A stretch of DNA of 37,694 nucleotides from Pseudomonas sp. Ga0074129 (GTDB lineage: Bacteria > Pseudomonadota > Gammaproteobacteria > Pseudomonadales > Pseudomonadaceae), in assembly GCA_001465025.1 (NCBI GenBank), contig LNDO01000048.1:1-37694 (forward strand), given 5' to 3'. Below, in pieces: positions 1 to 9,676 of the stretch; the first letter of the stretch is position 1; every line of letters starts with the position of its first letter. The notes under the pieces were generated by a model. It was not told the DNA's origin, made no database searches, and saw nothing but the letters and a program-made list of their open reading frames with translations. A program made the translations under genes and the position numbers.

Positions 1-96
1 TGCGCTTGAATCCTTTGGTGTGAGAGCCTGGATTCTACCGGTGGCTGGCCCTCTGCCTATCGTTTCAAGCGTTGCACTTATTCTATGAATTCAGGT
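1..96 (+). repeat. 96-bp inverted repeat, left copy
   Basis: Bases 1-96 are identical to the reverse complement of 37597-37692. The match breaks at base 97, about 97 bases before the sthA start, and its outer end cannot be seen because the window begins here. Inside, CGCTTGAA (3-10) and TTCAAGCG (64-71) form 8-bp arms 53 bases apart, with a second weaker arm pair between them. It may be the end of another copy of the element found at the right edge, or a dispersed intergenic repeat. I do not recognise it as an IS end or a tRNA. Confidence 0.9.
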
Positions 97-192
97 AGGC
101 TGCCATTAATTAAATTTTGCTTGCCAGGCGTGTGCGCCTGTTTCAGCCGCAAGTGCAGCATAAGCACTTCGGCCTGTTCTGAAGGAGTAAAC

Positions 193-1587
193 ATGGCGGT
201 CTACAATTACGACGTAGTGGTGCTGGGTTCGGGCCCTGCGGGTGAAGGCGCGGCAATGAACGCGGCCAAGGCCGGACGTAAGGTGGCCGTGGTGGACAGT
301 CGCCGAGAAGTGGGTGGCAACTGTACGCACTTGGGGACTATCCCCTCTAAGGCACTGCGTCATTCAGTGCGGCAGATCATGCAGTTCAACACCAATCCGA
401 TGTTTCGCCAGATCGGTGAGCCGCGCTGGTTCTCCTTCCCCGATGTGCTTAAAAGCGCTGAGCGGGTAATCGCCAAGCAGGTTTCGTCACGCACCGGTTA
501 CTACGCACGCAACCGCATTGATGTATTTTTTGGCACCGGCAGTTTTGCCGATGAGCACACCATTGAAGTGGTCTGCGCCAATGGCGTGGTCGAAAAACTG
601 GTGGCTAAGCAAATCGTTATTGCCACGGGTTCGCGTCCTTACCGCCCGGTCGATGTGGACTTTCATCACCCGCGTGTATACGACAGCGACACTATCCTGA
701 GCCTCACACACACACCGCGCCGGATCATCATTTATGGCGCTGGCGTGATCGGTTCGGAATATGCCTCGATCTTCAGCGGTTTGGGTGTTCTGGTCGATTT
801 GATCGATAACCGTGACCAGTTACTCAGCTTTCTCGATGCTGAGATTTCCGATGCGCTGAGCTACCACTTGCGTAACAACAACGTACTGATTCGTCACAAC
901 GAAGAGTATGAGCGTGTTGAAGGGGTGGAAAACGGCGTTGTCCTGCACCTGAAGTCTGGCAAGAAGATTAAAGCGGATGCGTTTTTGTGGTGTAACGGCC
1001 GGACGGGTAATACCGATCAGCTTGGGCTTGAGAATATTGGCATCAAGGTCAATTCTCGCGGTCAAATTGACGTTGACCAGAATTACCGCACACCGGTGGC
1101 GAACGTCTATGCGGCAGGCGATGTAATTGGCTGGCCGAGCCTTGCCAGTGCTGCGTCTGACCAGGGTCGCTCAGCAGCCGGAAGCATTGTCGATAATGGA
1201 AGCTGGCGTTTTGTTGATGACGTGCCTACCGGTATTTACACCATTCCCGAGATCAGCTCGATTGGTAAAACTGAGCGCGAACTGACCCAGGCTAAGATCC
1301 CCTACGAAGTAGGTAAGGCGTTCTTCAAGGGCATGGCGCGCGCACAGATTTCCCATGAGCCGGTGGGTATGCTGAAGTTGTTGTTTCACCGCGAGACGTT
1401 GGAAGTGTTGGGCGTTCACTGCTTTGGTTATCAGGCGTCAGAGATTGTGCACATCGGGCAGGCGATCATGAGTCAGAAGGGCGAAGCCAACAGCATTAAG
1501 TACTTCGTGAACACTACCTTTAACTATCCGACCATGGCGGAAGCCTATCGCGTTGCCGCGTTCGATGGCTTAAACCGGCTTTTTTGA
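193..1587 (+). CDS. sthA: Soluble pyridine nucleotide transhydrogenase
   Basis: A 464-residue flavoprotein that moves reducing equivalents between NADPH and NAD+ in the cytoplasm, balancing the two pools. The N-terminus carries the FAD-binding GxGxxG (about residues 12-17), and a second Rossmann motif [10 protein letters not shown] lies near residue 180. The redox-active disulfide of lipoamide dehydrogenase relatives is absent: Cys44 is kept but the partner position is Thr49, which is characteristic of SthA. The C-terminal dimerisation domain is complete and length equals the family norm. The ATG at 193 is chosen over an upstream in-frame start because GAAGGAG lies at 181-187 and the protein then begins at the conserved N-terminus. 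Its upstream region is cut short by the inverted repeat. Confidence 0.95.
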   Translation: MAVYNYDVVVLGSGPAGEGAAMNAAKAGRKVAVVDSRREVGGNCTHLGTIPSKALRHSVRQIMQFNTNPMFRQIGEPRWFSFPDVLKSAERVIAKQVSSRTGYYARNRIDVFFGTGSFADEHTIEVVCANGVVEKLVAKQIVIATGSRPYRPVDVDFHHPRVYDSDTILSLTHTPRRIIIYGAGVIGSEYASIFSGLGVLVDLIDNRDQLLSFLDAEISDALSYHLRNNNVLIRHNEEYERVEGVENGVVLHLKSGKKIKADAFLWCNGRTGNTDQLGLENIGIKVNSRGQIDVDQNYRTPVANVYAAGDVIGWPSLASAASDQGRSAAGSIVDNGSWRFVDDVPTGIYTIPEISSIGKTERELTQAKIPYEVGKAFFKGMARAQISHEPVGMLKLLFHRETLEVLGVHCFGYQASEIVHIGQAIMSQKGEANSIKYFVNTTFNYPTMAEAYRVAAFDGLNRLF

Positions 1588-1688
1588 GGGGCTCCGGCCG
1601 GTGGCCTGAGCCGGCCGGGGAGAACCCGCTCAGCGACTCCTGCGACTGGCGCTGGCCTAATCGCGAAAGTTTCTGACCAGGCTTAAAG

Positions 1689-1718
1689 AAAAACCGGCAC
1701 GAGTGGCCGGTTTTTTTC
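1689..1718 (+). terminator. Rho-independent terminator after sthA
   Basis: A GC-rich hairpin with arms AAACCGGC and GCCGGTTT and a short loop is followed by a run of T. It lies about 100 bases after the sthA stop and just beyond the end of the convergent GDPD gene. The A-run on the other side means it can serve both strands. Confidence 0.8.
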
Positions 1719-1732
1719 GTCTTCGATTTGCT

Positions 1733-2458
1733 TCAGGCAGTTTTCAGTAGCGTGTTGACCGCAAGGCCAGGGAAGTCGGTGATGATGCTGTCTACGCCAA
1801 AATCAGCCAGGCGGCGCATCAGTGCCGGCTCGTTGACTGTCCAGACAGAGACATGCAAGCCGGCTTTCTGTGCTTTGAGTAAACGCTCCGGTGTGCAAAG
1901 CGTCCAGTTCAACGCCAGCAGATGGCAGCCGTAATGCTGAGCCACTTTCAGTGGGTCGAGCCAGGCGTATTCAGCCACTAGGCCGCGTTGCAGGTGCGGG
2001 GCGTGTTGTTGTAGGGCACTGAGCACTTCGCGAGAGCTGGAGGTGACGGTGACTTTATCTATCAGGTTATAGCGCTCAGCCAATTCGGCTATGGCCTTGA
2101 CCATGCGCGCCGAGCGCACCTTGGAGGCGCTTTTCACTTCAAGCTGCCAGTGCTCAAAATCGCATTGCGCAAACAGCTCTTCCAAGCGCGGAATCGTGCA
2201 GGGTGAGACGGCACCAGGCCCGCCTTTACGCGCGTCGTAGGTCACCAGTTCAGCGGCGTCGTGCTCGACGACTTTTCCGCGACGTCCTGTGGTGCGCTTG
2301 AGGGTTGGGTCGTGAATCACCATCAGTTCGCCGTCGCGAGACAGGTGTAAGTCCAGCTCGCAGCGGCGTACGCCATGTGCAAGGCATTGTTGGAAGCTGG
2401 CCAAGGTGTTCTCAGGTGCTTCGCCTTTGGCCCCACGGTGTCCGTAGATAACTGTCAC
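1733..2458 (-). CDS. Glycerophosphodiester phosphodiesterase family protein
   Basis: A 241-residue GDPD-family TIM-barrel enzyme expected to hydrolyse glycerophosphodiesters to glycerol-3-phosphate and an alcohol. The N-terminus has the family motif HRG (residues 7-9) followed by PENT, then the metal-binding ELD near residue 35 and the catalytic HD near residue 50. There is no signal peptide, so it is cytoplasmic like UgpQ rather than periplasmic like GlpQ. The motif TVNEP and the closing SIITDFP segment near the C-terminus complete the barrel. It follows the small secreted protein gene by 2 bases and is probably cotranscribed with it and the PilZ gene. The exact substrate is not visible from sequence. 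Confidence 0.88.
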   Translation of the reverse strand: MTVIYGHRGAKGEAPENTLASFQQCLAHGVRRCELDLHLSRDGELMVIHDPTLKRTTGRRGKVVEHDAAELVTYDARKGGPGAVSPCTIPRLEELFAQCDFEHWQLEVKSASKVRSARMVKAIAELAERYNLIDKVTVTSSSREVLSALQQHAPHLQRGLVAEYAWLDPLKVAQHYGCHLLALNWTLCTPERLLKAQKAGLHVSVWTVNEPALMRRLADFGVDSIITDFPGLAVNTLLKTA

Positions 2459-2460
2459 GG

Positions 2461-2757
2461 TTACTCCTTGTCGATCTTGACTGCGCCGGGCTGATGATGA
2501 CGCACGCTGTTGATCACGTGTTTGTGTTCAAAATAGACCGTGAACTCACGGTAGTCCCAGCGTGTGATTGGCGGATTGCCGATGCTGGGGTGTTCTTCGT
2601 CAGCCAGGCCAAAGCGCTCCAGTACAGATCGTTGTGATTCACCGAACTGCGGCAGGCTTAAACTGCCTGCGCCTTGCTGACCAATCGGAATGAGCAAGGT
2701 TTCGGCAAAGCAAGCCGGCGGTAGCAGTAGGGCTAAAAGCAGGATCAGACGTGGCAT
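2461..2757 (-). CDS. Small exported protein of unknown function
   Basis: A 98-residue protein with a clear signal peptide: Arg near the N-terminus, a hydrophobic run LILLLALLLPP and a likely cleavage after CFA at about residue 18. The Cys lies at a lipobox-like place (PACFAE), but the pattern is poor for lipidation, so a soluble periplasmic protein is more likely. The mature part has ITRWDY and FTVYFEHKHV, resembling short Pseudomonas proteins often labelled phosphodiesterase only because they sit beside the GDPD gene. I see no catalytic motif. It lies between the PilZ gene and the GDPD gene, 2 bases upstream of the latter. Confidence 0.75.
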   Translation of the reverse strand: MPRLILLLALLLPPACFAETLLIPIGQQGAGSLSLPQFGESQRSVLERFGLADEEHPSIGNPPITRWDYREFTVYFEHKHVINSVRHHQPGAVKIDKE

Positions 2758-2769
2758 GCAGGCTCGAGG

Positions 2770-3351
2770 TCAGGGTTGTAAAGGTTGTTCGCGGGCTATG
2801 CGCCGTTCTAGCGCCTGGCGCTGCAGGATGTGCCGGGCGATAAGCTGGCGTTGAGTGTCGGTGAGTGTTTCAAACTCGGCGCCGATCTCAAACTGCTGGG
2901 ATGGCAAGGGCCTGCAATGTGCGACTTTGGCACGCAGCAGCAGGCCGAGCGCCTGCGGCATAAGCACCATTTTAAGCGCAATGTGAGCGCCCGCAGCAAT
3001 CGGCTGGGCATTGTTGAAGCTAAGGCCGCCTTCAGACAAGCTGACTTTACGTGGTGCACCGATGTCACGCAGTAGGCTTTGTGCAACCGCCTGTCCCAGC
3101 AAATCAATGCGCTTGTTAATCACCTTGAGGTAATTGGCCAGAGTGCGGTCGCGTTCGCTAATGTGGCGCAGCAGATGCTGCGACTCAAAGTCCATCAGGT
3201 GCAGGTCGCTGAGTAAATTGAACAACGGCGAGCCGTCGTGAAGCTCGTCACTGGCGAGGGCTTCAGCGCCCGAAAGCAGGGTGAATTCCAGTGCGATCGT
3301 ATCGTCTATACGATAGTATTCGCGGCGATCATCTTCATCTTGAGTCGGCAT
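2770..3351 (-). CDS. PilZ-domain protein (probable c-di-GMP receptor)
   Basis: A 193-residue cytoplasmic protein. The N-terminus carries RREYYRID (residues 9-16), which supplies the RxxxR half of a c-di-GMP-binding PilZ domain. The second half appears as SLSEGG near residue 105, where Ser replaces the usual Asp/Asn of the [D/N]xSxxG motif. About 90 residues separate the two, more than in a minimal PilZ domain, so this is the longer Pseudomonas PilZ type with an inserted helical segment. It is first in a leftward three-gene run and is divergent from lolC. Whether it binds c-di-GMP given the Ser substitution is open. Confidence 0.78.
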   Translation of the reverse strand: MPTQDEDDRREYYRIDDTIALEFTLLSGAEALASDELHDGSPLFNLLSDLHLMDFESQHLLRHISERDRTLANYLKVINKRIDLLGQAVAQSLLRDIGAPRKVSLSEGGLSFNNAQPIAAGAHIALKMVLMPQALGLLLRAKVAHCRPLPSQQFEIGAEFETLTDTQRQLIARHILQRQALERRIAREQPLQP

Positions 3352-3446
3352 GGCGAACCCATGGCAGCAGTAGTGGTCAGAGTGTAAGGCTGCAGGCCAA
3401 GCCCCGCCACAAGGACGTTTCCTTTTCCCTCGAATCAGCCCCCGAC

Positions 3447-4697
3447 ATGTTCAGACCTCTGTTCGTTTTTATCGGCACGCGTTACACGCGGGCCAAACGC
3501 CGTAACCACTTCGTTTCCTTTATATCCCTGACCTCCATGATCGGGCTGGCACTTGGCGTGCTCGTGATGATTCTGGTGTTGTCGGTGATGAATGGTTTCG
3601 ACCATGAGATGCGCACGCGTGTGCTGGGTATGGTGCCGCACGCCACGGTTGAAAGTGCCACGCCGATTAAAGATTGGCGCAGCCTGGCAAATCAGGCGCA
3701 AAGCAATCCGCGGGTGCTGGCGGTGGCGCCGTTCAGTCAAATGCAAGGCTTGCTGACCAATGACGGCAAGGTGCAAAAAGTGCTGATCAATGCGGTCGAT
3801 CCGCTTGAAGAAGCCAAGGTGTCGATCATTGATAATTTCTTCCAGCAAGGCCGCCTCCAAGCCTTGCAGCCCGGCGAGTTTGGCATGGTGCTGGGCGACA
3901 AGGCCGCCGCCAAGCTGGGTGTCGGCATGGGCGATAAAGTGACCTTTGTTGCCCCGGAAGTCACCGTGACGCCAGCGGGTATGTTTCCGCGTATTAAGCG
4001 ATTCACTGTGGTGGGTATTTTCCATGTTGGGGCGGGTGAGATTGATGGGCATCTGGTGATGACCCATGTGCAGGATCTGGCGCGCTTGCAACGTTGGAAC
4101 GTGGATCAAGTGCAGGGCATCCGTCTGAAATTCGCTGATCTGTTCGAAGCCCCGCGCACCGCTTGGGCGCTGGCGCAAACATTGGGTGAGGGCGATTACT
4201 ATGCCCGCGACTGGACCCGTACCCACGGCAACCTGTACCAGGCCATCCGCATGGAAAAAGCCATGATTGGTCTTTTGCTGCTGCTGATCGTCGCCGTCGC
4301 TGCTTTCAACATCATCTCCACCCTGGTGATGGTGGTGACTGACAAGAAAGGTGATATCGCCATTCTGCGTACGTTGGGTGCAACACCGGGCCAAATCATG
4401 GCGATTTTCATGGTGCAGGGTACGGTGATCGGGGTGCTGGGCACCGCCATTGGTGCGGTATTAGGTTGCCTTGCGGCCCTGAACATCAGCCGCGCCATTG
4501 CTGGCCTTGAGCGTTTACTGGGTATTCAGTTTCTTAACGCTGATGTGTATTTCATTGATTATCTGCCGTCGCAGCTCATGCTCGCTGATGTGGTCATGGT
4601 ATGCGCAGCGGCGTTGATTCTAAGTTTCTTTGCCACCCTCTATCCCGCTTGGCGCGCTGCGCGAACCCAGCCTGCTGAGGCGCTTCGTTATGAGTAA
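3447..4697 (+). CDS. lolC: Lipoprotein-releasing ABC transporter permease LolC
   Basis: A 416-residue inner-membrane permease of the LolC/LolE (FtsX/MacB-like) type. One transmembrane helix lies near residues 25-47, a large periplasmic domain follows, and three helices occupy the C-terminal third. With LolD and LolE it extracts outer-membrane lipoproteins from the inner membrane and passes them to LolA. The start at 3447 gives the conserved N-terminus [10 protein letters not shown]; a longer in-frame extension upstream overlaps the divergent PilZ gene and is not supported. It overlaps lolD by 8 bases. It is strongly similar to the third gene, so which is LolC and which LolE rests on order. 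Confidence 0.92.
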   Translation: MFRPLFVFIGTRYTRAKRRNHFVSFISLTSMIGLALGVLVMILVLSVMNGFDHEMRTRVLGMVPHATVESATPIKDWRSLANQAQSNPRVLAVAPFSQMQGLLTNDGKVQKVLINAVDPLEEAKVSIIDNFFQQGRLQALQPGEFGMVLGDKAAAKLGVGMGDKVTFVAPEVTVTPAGMFPRIKRFTVVGIFHVGAGEIDGHLVMTHVQDLARLQRWNVDQVQGIRLKFADLFEAPRTAWALAQTLGEGDYYARDWTRTHGNLYQAIRMEKAMIGLLLLLIVAVAAFNIISTLVMVVTDKKGDIAILRTLGATPGQIMAIFMVQGTVIGVLGTAIGAVLGCLAALNISRAIAGLERLLGIQFLNADVYFIDYLPSQLMLADVVMVCAAALILSFFATLYPAWRAARTQPAEALRYE

Positions 4698-5397
4698 GTT
4701 GAGTAATCAGGCTATGCAAGATCGTGCCGTGTTGAGTTGCCGCAACCTGGGTAAAAGTTACGACGAGGGCCCGCAATCAGTGGTCGTTTTGCAGGATTTG
4801 CAGCTTGAGTTGCATCCCGGCGAGCGCGTGGCCATTGTTGGCAGTTCCGGATCGGGCAAGAGCACCTTGCTCAATATGCTCGGTGGTTTGGATACACCAA
4901 GCACTGGCAGCGTCTGGCTGGCTGGCGAGGAGTTGTCGGCGCTGAATGAAAAACAGCGTGGCCTACTGCGTAATCGCGCACTGGGGTTCGTTTATCAGTT
5001 CCACCACTTGCTGCCGGAATTCACCGCGCTGGAAAACGTCTGTATGCCTTTGTTGATTGGTCGAACGGCCATCAAAGAAGCACGTCAGCGCGCGACGGCG
5101 CTGCTGGAGCGCGTGGGGCTTGGGCATCGTTTGGCGCACAAACCGGCGGAACTGTCCGGGGGGGAACGCCAGCGTGTAGCGATTGCTCGGGCGTTGGTCA
5201 ATCAGCCAGGCCTGGTGCTGCTCGATGAGCCCACGGGTAACCTTGATCAGCACACGGCACAAGGTATTCAAGATCTGATGAAGGAACTCAGCCGTTCCTC
5301 GCAGACCGCCTTTCTGGTGGTGACCCACGACATGGATCTGGCGCAGCAAATGGATCGCATTCTGCGCCTGGAAGGCGGTAAGTTGGTGGCAGCCTGA
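4690..5397 (+). CDS. lolD: Lipoprotein-releasing system ATPase LolD
   Basis: A 235-residue cytoplasmic ABC ATPase that powers LolCE. Walker [10 protein letters not shown] is at residues 51-59, the signature LSGGERQRV and Walker [12 protein letters not shown] follow in order, and the H-loop is in VTHDMDLAQ. The start at 4690 overlaps the end of lolC, and the stop shares bases with the lolE ATG (TGATG at 5395), indicating translational coupling. A longer start inside lolC gives an N-terminus without homology and was not used. Confidence 0.95.
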   Translation: MSKLSNQAMQDRAVLSCRNLGKSYDEGPQSVVVLQDLQLELHPGERVAIVGSSGSGKSTLLNMLGGLDTPSTGSVWLAGEELSALNEKQRGLLRNRALGFVYQFHHLLPEFTALENVCMPLLIGRTAIKEARQRATALLERVGLGHRLAHKPAELSGGERQRVAIARALVNQPGLVLLDEPTGNLDQHTAQGIQDLMKELSRSSQTAFLVVTHDMDLAQQMDRILRLEGGKLVAA

Positions 5398-6641
5398 TGT
5401 TTCGTCCGTTGAGTATCTTTATCGGTATTCGCTATACCGGGGCCAAACGGCGCAACCACTTTATTTCCTTTATCTCGATGACTTCGATGATCGGCCTGGC
5501 CCTCGGTGTGCTGGCGATGATTGTGGTGCTGTCGGTGATGAATGGTTTCCAGAAGGAAATGAGCACCCGCATCCTCGGCATGGTGCCGCACGCGAGCATC
5601 GCCGGCGCTCAGCCGCTGAATGATTGGCAGGTGGTGGCCGATGCCGCGCGGCAGCATCCTGAAGTGGTTGCTGCAGTGCCGTTTGCCGAACTAGAAGGCA
5701 TGTTGTCTGTGCGCGGGGCGATGCAGCCTGTGCAATTGCACGGTGTGGATCCTGCGCTCGAACCGCAGGTCTCAATCATCGATCAGCACATGCAGAAAGG
5801 CCGTTTGAGTGACCTGCGTGAAGGTGACTTTGGTGTGGTGATTGGTGAAATCACCGCGCGCCGTTTTCAGCTGGGCGTAGGCGACAAATTGGCGCTAATC
5901 GTGCCTGAGTTGAGCAGTGTGCCGGGTGGCATTAGCCCGCGTATGCAGCGGCTCAATGTGGTCGGCATCTTCAAGGTCGGTGCAGAACTGGACAGTTCGC
6001 TAGCCTTGATTCACGTGGCTGATGCCGCATATATCCAACGCATGCAACCCGGCCAGGTGCAAAGCGTGCGGTTAAAGCTAAAGGATTTGTATCAAGCACC
6101 GCAGGTGGCGGCACAGGTGGTCCGCGAGCTGGGGCAGGGCTATGTCAGCAGTGACTGGACATTGACCCAGGGCAGCCTGTTTAGCGCGATGAAAATGGAA
6201 AAAACCATGATCGGTCTGCTGCTGCTGCTGATCGTTGCGGTCGCCGCGTTTAACATCATCGCCACACTGATTATGGTGGTGGCAGACAAGGGGGCGGACA
6301 TTGCGATTCTACGCACCCTAGGCGCAACGCCGGGCCAAATCATGGGCATCTTCATGGTGCAAGGTACTGTGATCGGTGTGATCGGTACGCTGGTTGGTGC
6401 GGTGCTTGGCATTTTTGCAGCACTGAATGTCAGTCAGTTGGTGGGCTGGATCGAGCGCTTGAGCGGTCAGCAAGTGATGAGCTCTGATGTGTATTTCATC
6501 AGCAATCTACCTTCAGAGCTGTTGCTCTCTGATGTTGTGCTGATCTGCGGTGCGGCTTTTACCCTGAGCTTTCTTGCGACGGTTTATCCGTCCTGGCGCG
6601 CGGCTCGCATTCAGCCAGCGGATGCCCTGCGCTACGAGTAG
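5397..6641 (+). CDS. lolE: Lipoprotein-releasing ABC transporter permease LolE
   Basis: A 414-residue paralogue of the lolC product with the same topology: an N-terminal helix in the [20 protein letters not shown] area, a periplasmic core and three C-terminal helices. It is the second half of the LolC/LolE heterodimer. Its N-terminus and the [20 protein letters not shown] helix are nearly the same as in LolC, both at protein and DNA level. Translation is coupled to lolD through TGATG. A shared bidirectional terminator follows at 6690. Confidence 0.93.
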   Translation: MFRPLSIFIGIRYTGAKRRNHFISFISMTSMIGLALGVLAMIVVLSVMNGFQKEMSTRILGMVPHASIAGAQPLNDWQVVADAARQHPEVVAAVPFAELEGMLSVRGAMQPVQLHGVDPALEPQVSIIDQHMQKGRLSDLREGDFGVVIGEITARRFQLGVGDKLALIVPELSSVPGGISPRMQRLNVVGIFKVGAELDSSLALIHVADAAYIQRMQPGQVQSVRLKLKDLYQAPQVAAQVVRELGQGYVSSDWTLTQGSLFSAMKMEKTMIGLLLLLIVAVAAFNIIATLIMVVADKGADIAILRTLGATPGQIMGIFMVQGTVIGVIGTLVGAVLGIFAALNVSQLVGWIERLSGQQVMSSDVYFISNLPSELLLSDVVLICGAAFTLSFLATVYPSWRAARIQPADALRYE

Positions 6642-6689
6642 TAGGCCGCATTCGAGGTGGGCTAAAGGCAGTACTAACCTGTCGAACAT

Positions 6690-6722
6690 AAAAAAGCCGT
6701 CATTATTTGACGGCTTTTTTAT
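6690..6722. terminator. Bidirectional terminator between lolE and DUF2062 gene
   Basis: The palindrome AAAAAGCCGTCA / TGACGGCTTTTTT with a loop of a few bases has A- and T-runs on either side. It lies between two convergent genes and can end transcription of both. Confidence 0.88.
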
Positions 6723-7246
6723 TACGGCTGGAGACGGCGTTTCTCCTGGCGCTTGCGCCAATTGTGACCCACCCACCAGCGCCAATAAGCATTCACGCCG
6801 AAGTAGCCAATCGCGGCCAGCAAGAGGCCGAGCACCAGCGACCCAAGGTAGAGCGGTTGCCAGTGAGTCTGTAATACATGCCCCACCCAGCCTAAGGTTA
6901 TGTGATCGGGCATTTGCAGGCTTGGTGTATTCATTAACCAGGCGCCGAACGTGTAACTGCAGTAAAAAACCGGAGGCATGGTGATCGGGTTTGTAAGCCA
7001 AACCAGACCTATAGAAATCGGCAGATTGGCACGTGCCGGGACGGCAATAGCGGCAGCGGCTAACATTTGCATGGGCATTGGAATCATTGCCCAAAACAGG
7101 CCGATGGCCATGGCGCGCGATACCGAGTGTCGGTTCAGATGCCAGAGGTTGGGGTCATGAATGAGGCTGCCCAGAAAACGCAGGGACTTGTTGTCCTTGA
7201 TACGGTCTGGGTGAGGCATGTAGCGCTTGAATAAACGACGCGGCAT
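6722..7246 (-). CDS. DUF2062 membrane protein
   Basis: A 174-residue protein of the DUF2062 family. After a basic N-terminus come hydrophobic segments around residues 45-70 (AIGLFWAMIPMPMQMLAAAA), 78-95 and 130-155, and a strongly basic C-terminal tail (RKRQEKRR). The PMPMQ and NPITMPP motifs are typical of the family. Function is not established; the family is an inner-membrane protein found beside comEC in Pseudomonas. The start at 7246 (MPRRLFKRY) is preferred to an upstream ATG because it matches the usual N-terminus. Confidence 0.82.
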   Translation of the reverse strand: MPRRLFKRYMPHPDRIKDNKSLRFLGSLIHDPNLWHLNRHSVSRAMAIGLFWAMIPMPMQMLAAAAIAVPARANLPISIGLVWLTNPITMPPVFYCSYTFGAWLMNTPSLQMPDHITLGWVGHVLQTHWQPLYLGSLVLGLLLAAIGYFGVNAYWRWWVGHNWRKRQEKRRLQP

Positions 7247-7378
7247 GAAGACTCTCTGGCAGGTAAAAGCGCCGACATTATGCACCCATCGCTGACCAGC
7301 TGCTTTCACACTTTGTGACAGCAGATAAGTACAGCGTAAGGCTTTAGCAAAAGGCTATCTGACTCAAGGAGCGAGTCC

Positions 7379-9604
7379 ATGCGAACTGCACTGTTGGCGT
7401 TGGTGGCCGGGATGTTGCTGCTACGTTTCCTCCCGAGCTTGCCCCCGCCTTGGGCTTTGTTGCTTATGCTAGTCGGCGGCATTCTCTTGTTGCCCTGGCG
7501 CAGTTATCCCATTGCCTTGTTTCTGTTTGGTTTCACCTGGGCCTGTTTTTCCGCTCAAACAGCGCTGGACGATCGACTGGCCCCTGAGCTGAACGGTCGC
7601 ACGCTCTGGTTGCAGGGGCGAGTGGTGGGGTTGCCGCAAGTCAGCCAAGGCGTGGTGCGTTTTGAGCTTGAACAGGCGATTTCACGCCGTGCCGAGTTGC
7701 CACAGCGACTACGTCTGGCTTGGTACGGCGGCCCCGCCATTCACGCCGGAGAACACTGGCGTTTGGCGGTCAAGCTTAAGCGAGCGCATGGCTTGGTCAA
7801 CCCGCAGGCATTTGATTACGAGGCTTGGCTGCTGGCGCAGCGCATCGGTGCCACTGGTTCGGTGAAAAGTGGGCAGTTGCTGTCGCCTGCCAGTGGTGTA
7901 GGGGCTTGGCGTGATCGTTTAAGGCAGCAGTTGCTGGTCACACCTGCGCATGGTCGCGAAGGTGGTTTGACGGCTTTGGTGTTGGGCGATGAGTCGGGGT
8001 TGTCGAGCGCCGATTGGCAGGTACTGCAAAATACCGGCACGGTGCACCTGATGGTGATTTCGGGTCAGCATATCGGGCTATTGGCGACGCTCTTGTATGG
8101 TTTGATTGCAGGGCTGGCGCGCTTGGGCTGGTGGCCTCGCGCATTTCCGTGGCTGCCTTGCGCCTGTTTGTTGGCATTCAGTGGGGCGCTTGCCTACGGC
8201 GGGTTAGCCGGTATGGATGTGCCGGTGCAACGCGCCTGTGTGATGGTCGGTCTGGTGCTGTTATGGCGCTGGCGCTTTCGTCAGCTTGGTCTGTGGTTGC
8301 CTGTGCTCGTCGCTCTTGTGGTTGTGCTGTTGGCAGAGCCACTGGCCAGTTTGCAGCCTGGGTTTTGGCTGTCGTTTGCTGCGGTGATGTTGCTGATCCT
8401 GATTTTCAGCGGCCGTCTGGGTGCCTGGTCCTGGTGGCGTTCATTGCTGCGCGCACAATGGGCGATGGCGGTTGGTTTGCTGCCCTTGCTTTTGGCGCTT
8501 GGCTTACCGGTAAGCAGCAGCGGGCCGTTGGCCAATCTTGTGGCAGTGCCCGTTGTGGGTTTAGTGGTGGTGCCGCTGGCGCTGCTGGGCACGTTGCTGT
8601 TGCCTGTACCCTGGCTCGGGGCGTTTCTATGGGGCATCGCCGGCTGGGTGCTTGATCTGCTGTTTTTACTGCTCGTACGTGTTGCGCAGTGGCTGCCTGC
8701 CTGGTTGCCCAGCGATCTGTCCGTTGGGGTTTGGTTGTTGATCGCGCTGGGGGCGTTGCTCCTATTGCTGCCTGCGGCGCTGCCAATGCGCAGTCTGGGT
8801 GTTCTGATGCTGTTGCCCTTAGTGTTCAGCCCACAGCAGCGTCCAGCACCGGGCCAGGCTGAGGTTTGGATGCTTGATGTGGGGCAGGGGCTGTCGGTGC
8901 TGGTGCGCACCCATAAACATAACCTCTTGTATGACGCCGGCCCACGGTTTGGCGAGTTCGATACCGGGGAGCGGGTGGTGCTGCCTTCACTGCGGGCGCT
9001 GGATGCGCGAGGGCTGGATCTGTTGTTGCTCAGCCATGCGGACAACGATCACGCCGGAGGGGCTGAGGCAATTGTGCGCGGGTTGCCGGTCAGTCATGTG
9101 CGCAGTGGTGAGCCTGGCCAGTTAGCAGCCAATCTGCGGGCCGAGGCGTGCGTCAGTGGTCAGCATTGGCAGTGGGATGGCGTTAGCTTTCAGACCTGGC
9201 ATTGGGCGCAGGCCCGCGATGGTAATCAGGCGTCCTGCGTGCTGTTGATCGAAGCTAACGGTGAGCGTTTGTGGTTGACCGGTGACATCGACAACCATGC
9301 CGAGCGCGCGTTGTTAGGCAGCGGTTTGCCCATGTCAGCGCAGTGGTTGTTTGCGCCTCATCATGGCAGCCGCAGTTCATCCTCGGCTGACCTGTTGGCG
9401 CGGGTCAGGCCACGTGCGGTGCTGGTCTCCCGTGGTGCGCACAACGCCTTTGGCCACCCGCATCCTGAGGTGCTTGCCCGTTATAGGGCGCTTGATGCTC
9501 AGGTGCTGGATACCGCCCAGCATGGTGCGGTGCGTATCCATCTGGGCGCATTTGAGCCTGCACAGAGTTTGCGTGATCAAGCGCGCTTTTGGCGGGAAAA
9601 ATGA
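7379..9604 (+). CDS. comEC: ComEC/Rec2-family DNA uptake channel protein
   Basis: A 741-residue polytopic inner-membrane protein. It has N-terminal helices and a soluble OB-like segment, then the Competence domain with many helices (about residues 190-480), then a C-terminal metallo-beta-lactamase-like domain. The last has the metal-site motif SHADNDHAGG near residue 558 and PHHGSRSS near 660. ComEC carries single-stranded DNA into the cytoplasm during natural transformation; the lactamase-like domain is thought to degrade the second strand. Length is usual. An AAGGAG ribosome site precedes the ATG. Its presence shows that the uptake channel is encoded, not that the strain is competent. Confidence 0.92.
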   Translation: MRTALLALVAGMLLLRFLPSLPPPWALLLMLVGGILLLPWRSYPIALFLFGFTWACFSAQTALDDRLAPELNGRTLWLQGRVVGLPQVSQGVVRFELEQAISRRAELPQRLRLAWYGGPAIHAGEHWRLAVKLKRAHGLVNPQAFDYEAWLLAQRIGATGSVKSGQLLSPASGVGAWRDRLRQQLLVTPAHGREGGLTALVLGDESGLSSADWQVLQNTGTVHLMVISGQHIGLLATLLYGLIAGLARLGWWPRAFPWLPCACLLAFSGALAYGGLAGMDVPVQRACVMVGLVLLWRWRFRQLGLWLPVLVALVVVLLAEPLASLQPGFWLSFAAVMLLILIFSGRLGAWSWWRSLLRAQWAMAVGLLPLLLALGLPVSSSGPLANLVAVPVVGLVVVPLALLGTLLLPVPWLGAFLWGIAGWVLDLLFLLLVRVAQWLPAWLPSDLSVGVWLLIALGALLLLLPAALPMRSLGVLMLLPLVFSPQQRPAPGQAEVWMLDVGQGLSVLVRTHKHNLLYDAGPRFGEFDTGERVVLPSLRALDARGLDLLLLSHADNDHAGGAEAIVRGLPVSHVRSGEPGQLAANLRAEACVSGQHWQWDGVSFQTWHWAQARDGNQASCVLLIEANGERLWLTGDIDNHAERALLGSGLPMSAQWLFAPHHGSRSSSSADLLARVRPRAVLVSRGAHNAFGHPHPEVLARYRALDAQVLDTAQHGAVRIHLGAFEPAQSLRDQARFWREK

Positions 9605-9626
9605 GAACGGCAGCGGTCGGCGGCAC

Positions 9627-9649
9627 CGTCACCCTATGCTAGAGTGACG
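9627..9649 (+). promoter_or_regulatory. Putative exbB promoter with flanking short palindrome
   Basis: CTATGCTA with hexamer TATGCT at 9635-9640 resembles a sigma-70 or RpoS -10 element, with no good -35. CGTCAC (9627-9632) and GTGACG (9644-9649) form a 6-bp inverted repeat around it, which could be an operator. The GTG start of exbB is about 30 bases downstream. Confidence 0.35.
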
Positions 9650-9676
9650 CCACTTTTGTGAGGGGGATCTGCCACC

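Noticed and set aside
1-96. tRNA or tmRNA fragment as attachment site
   Set aside because: No T-arm or acceptor-like segments were found; the hairpin does not match a tRNA fold.
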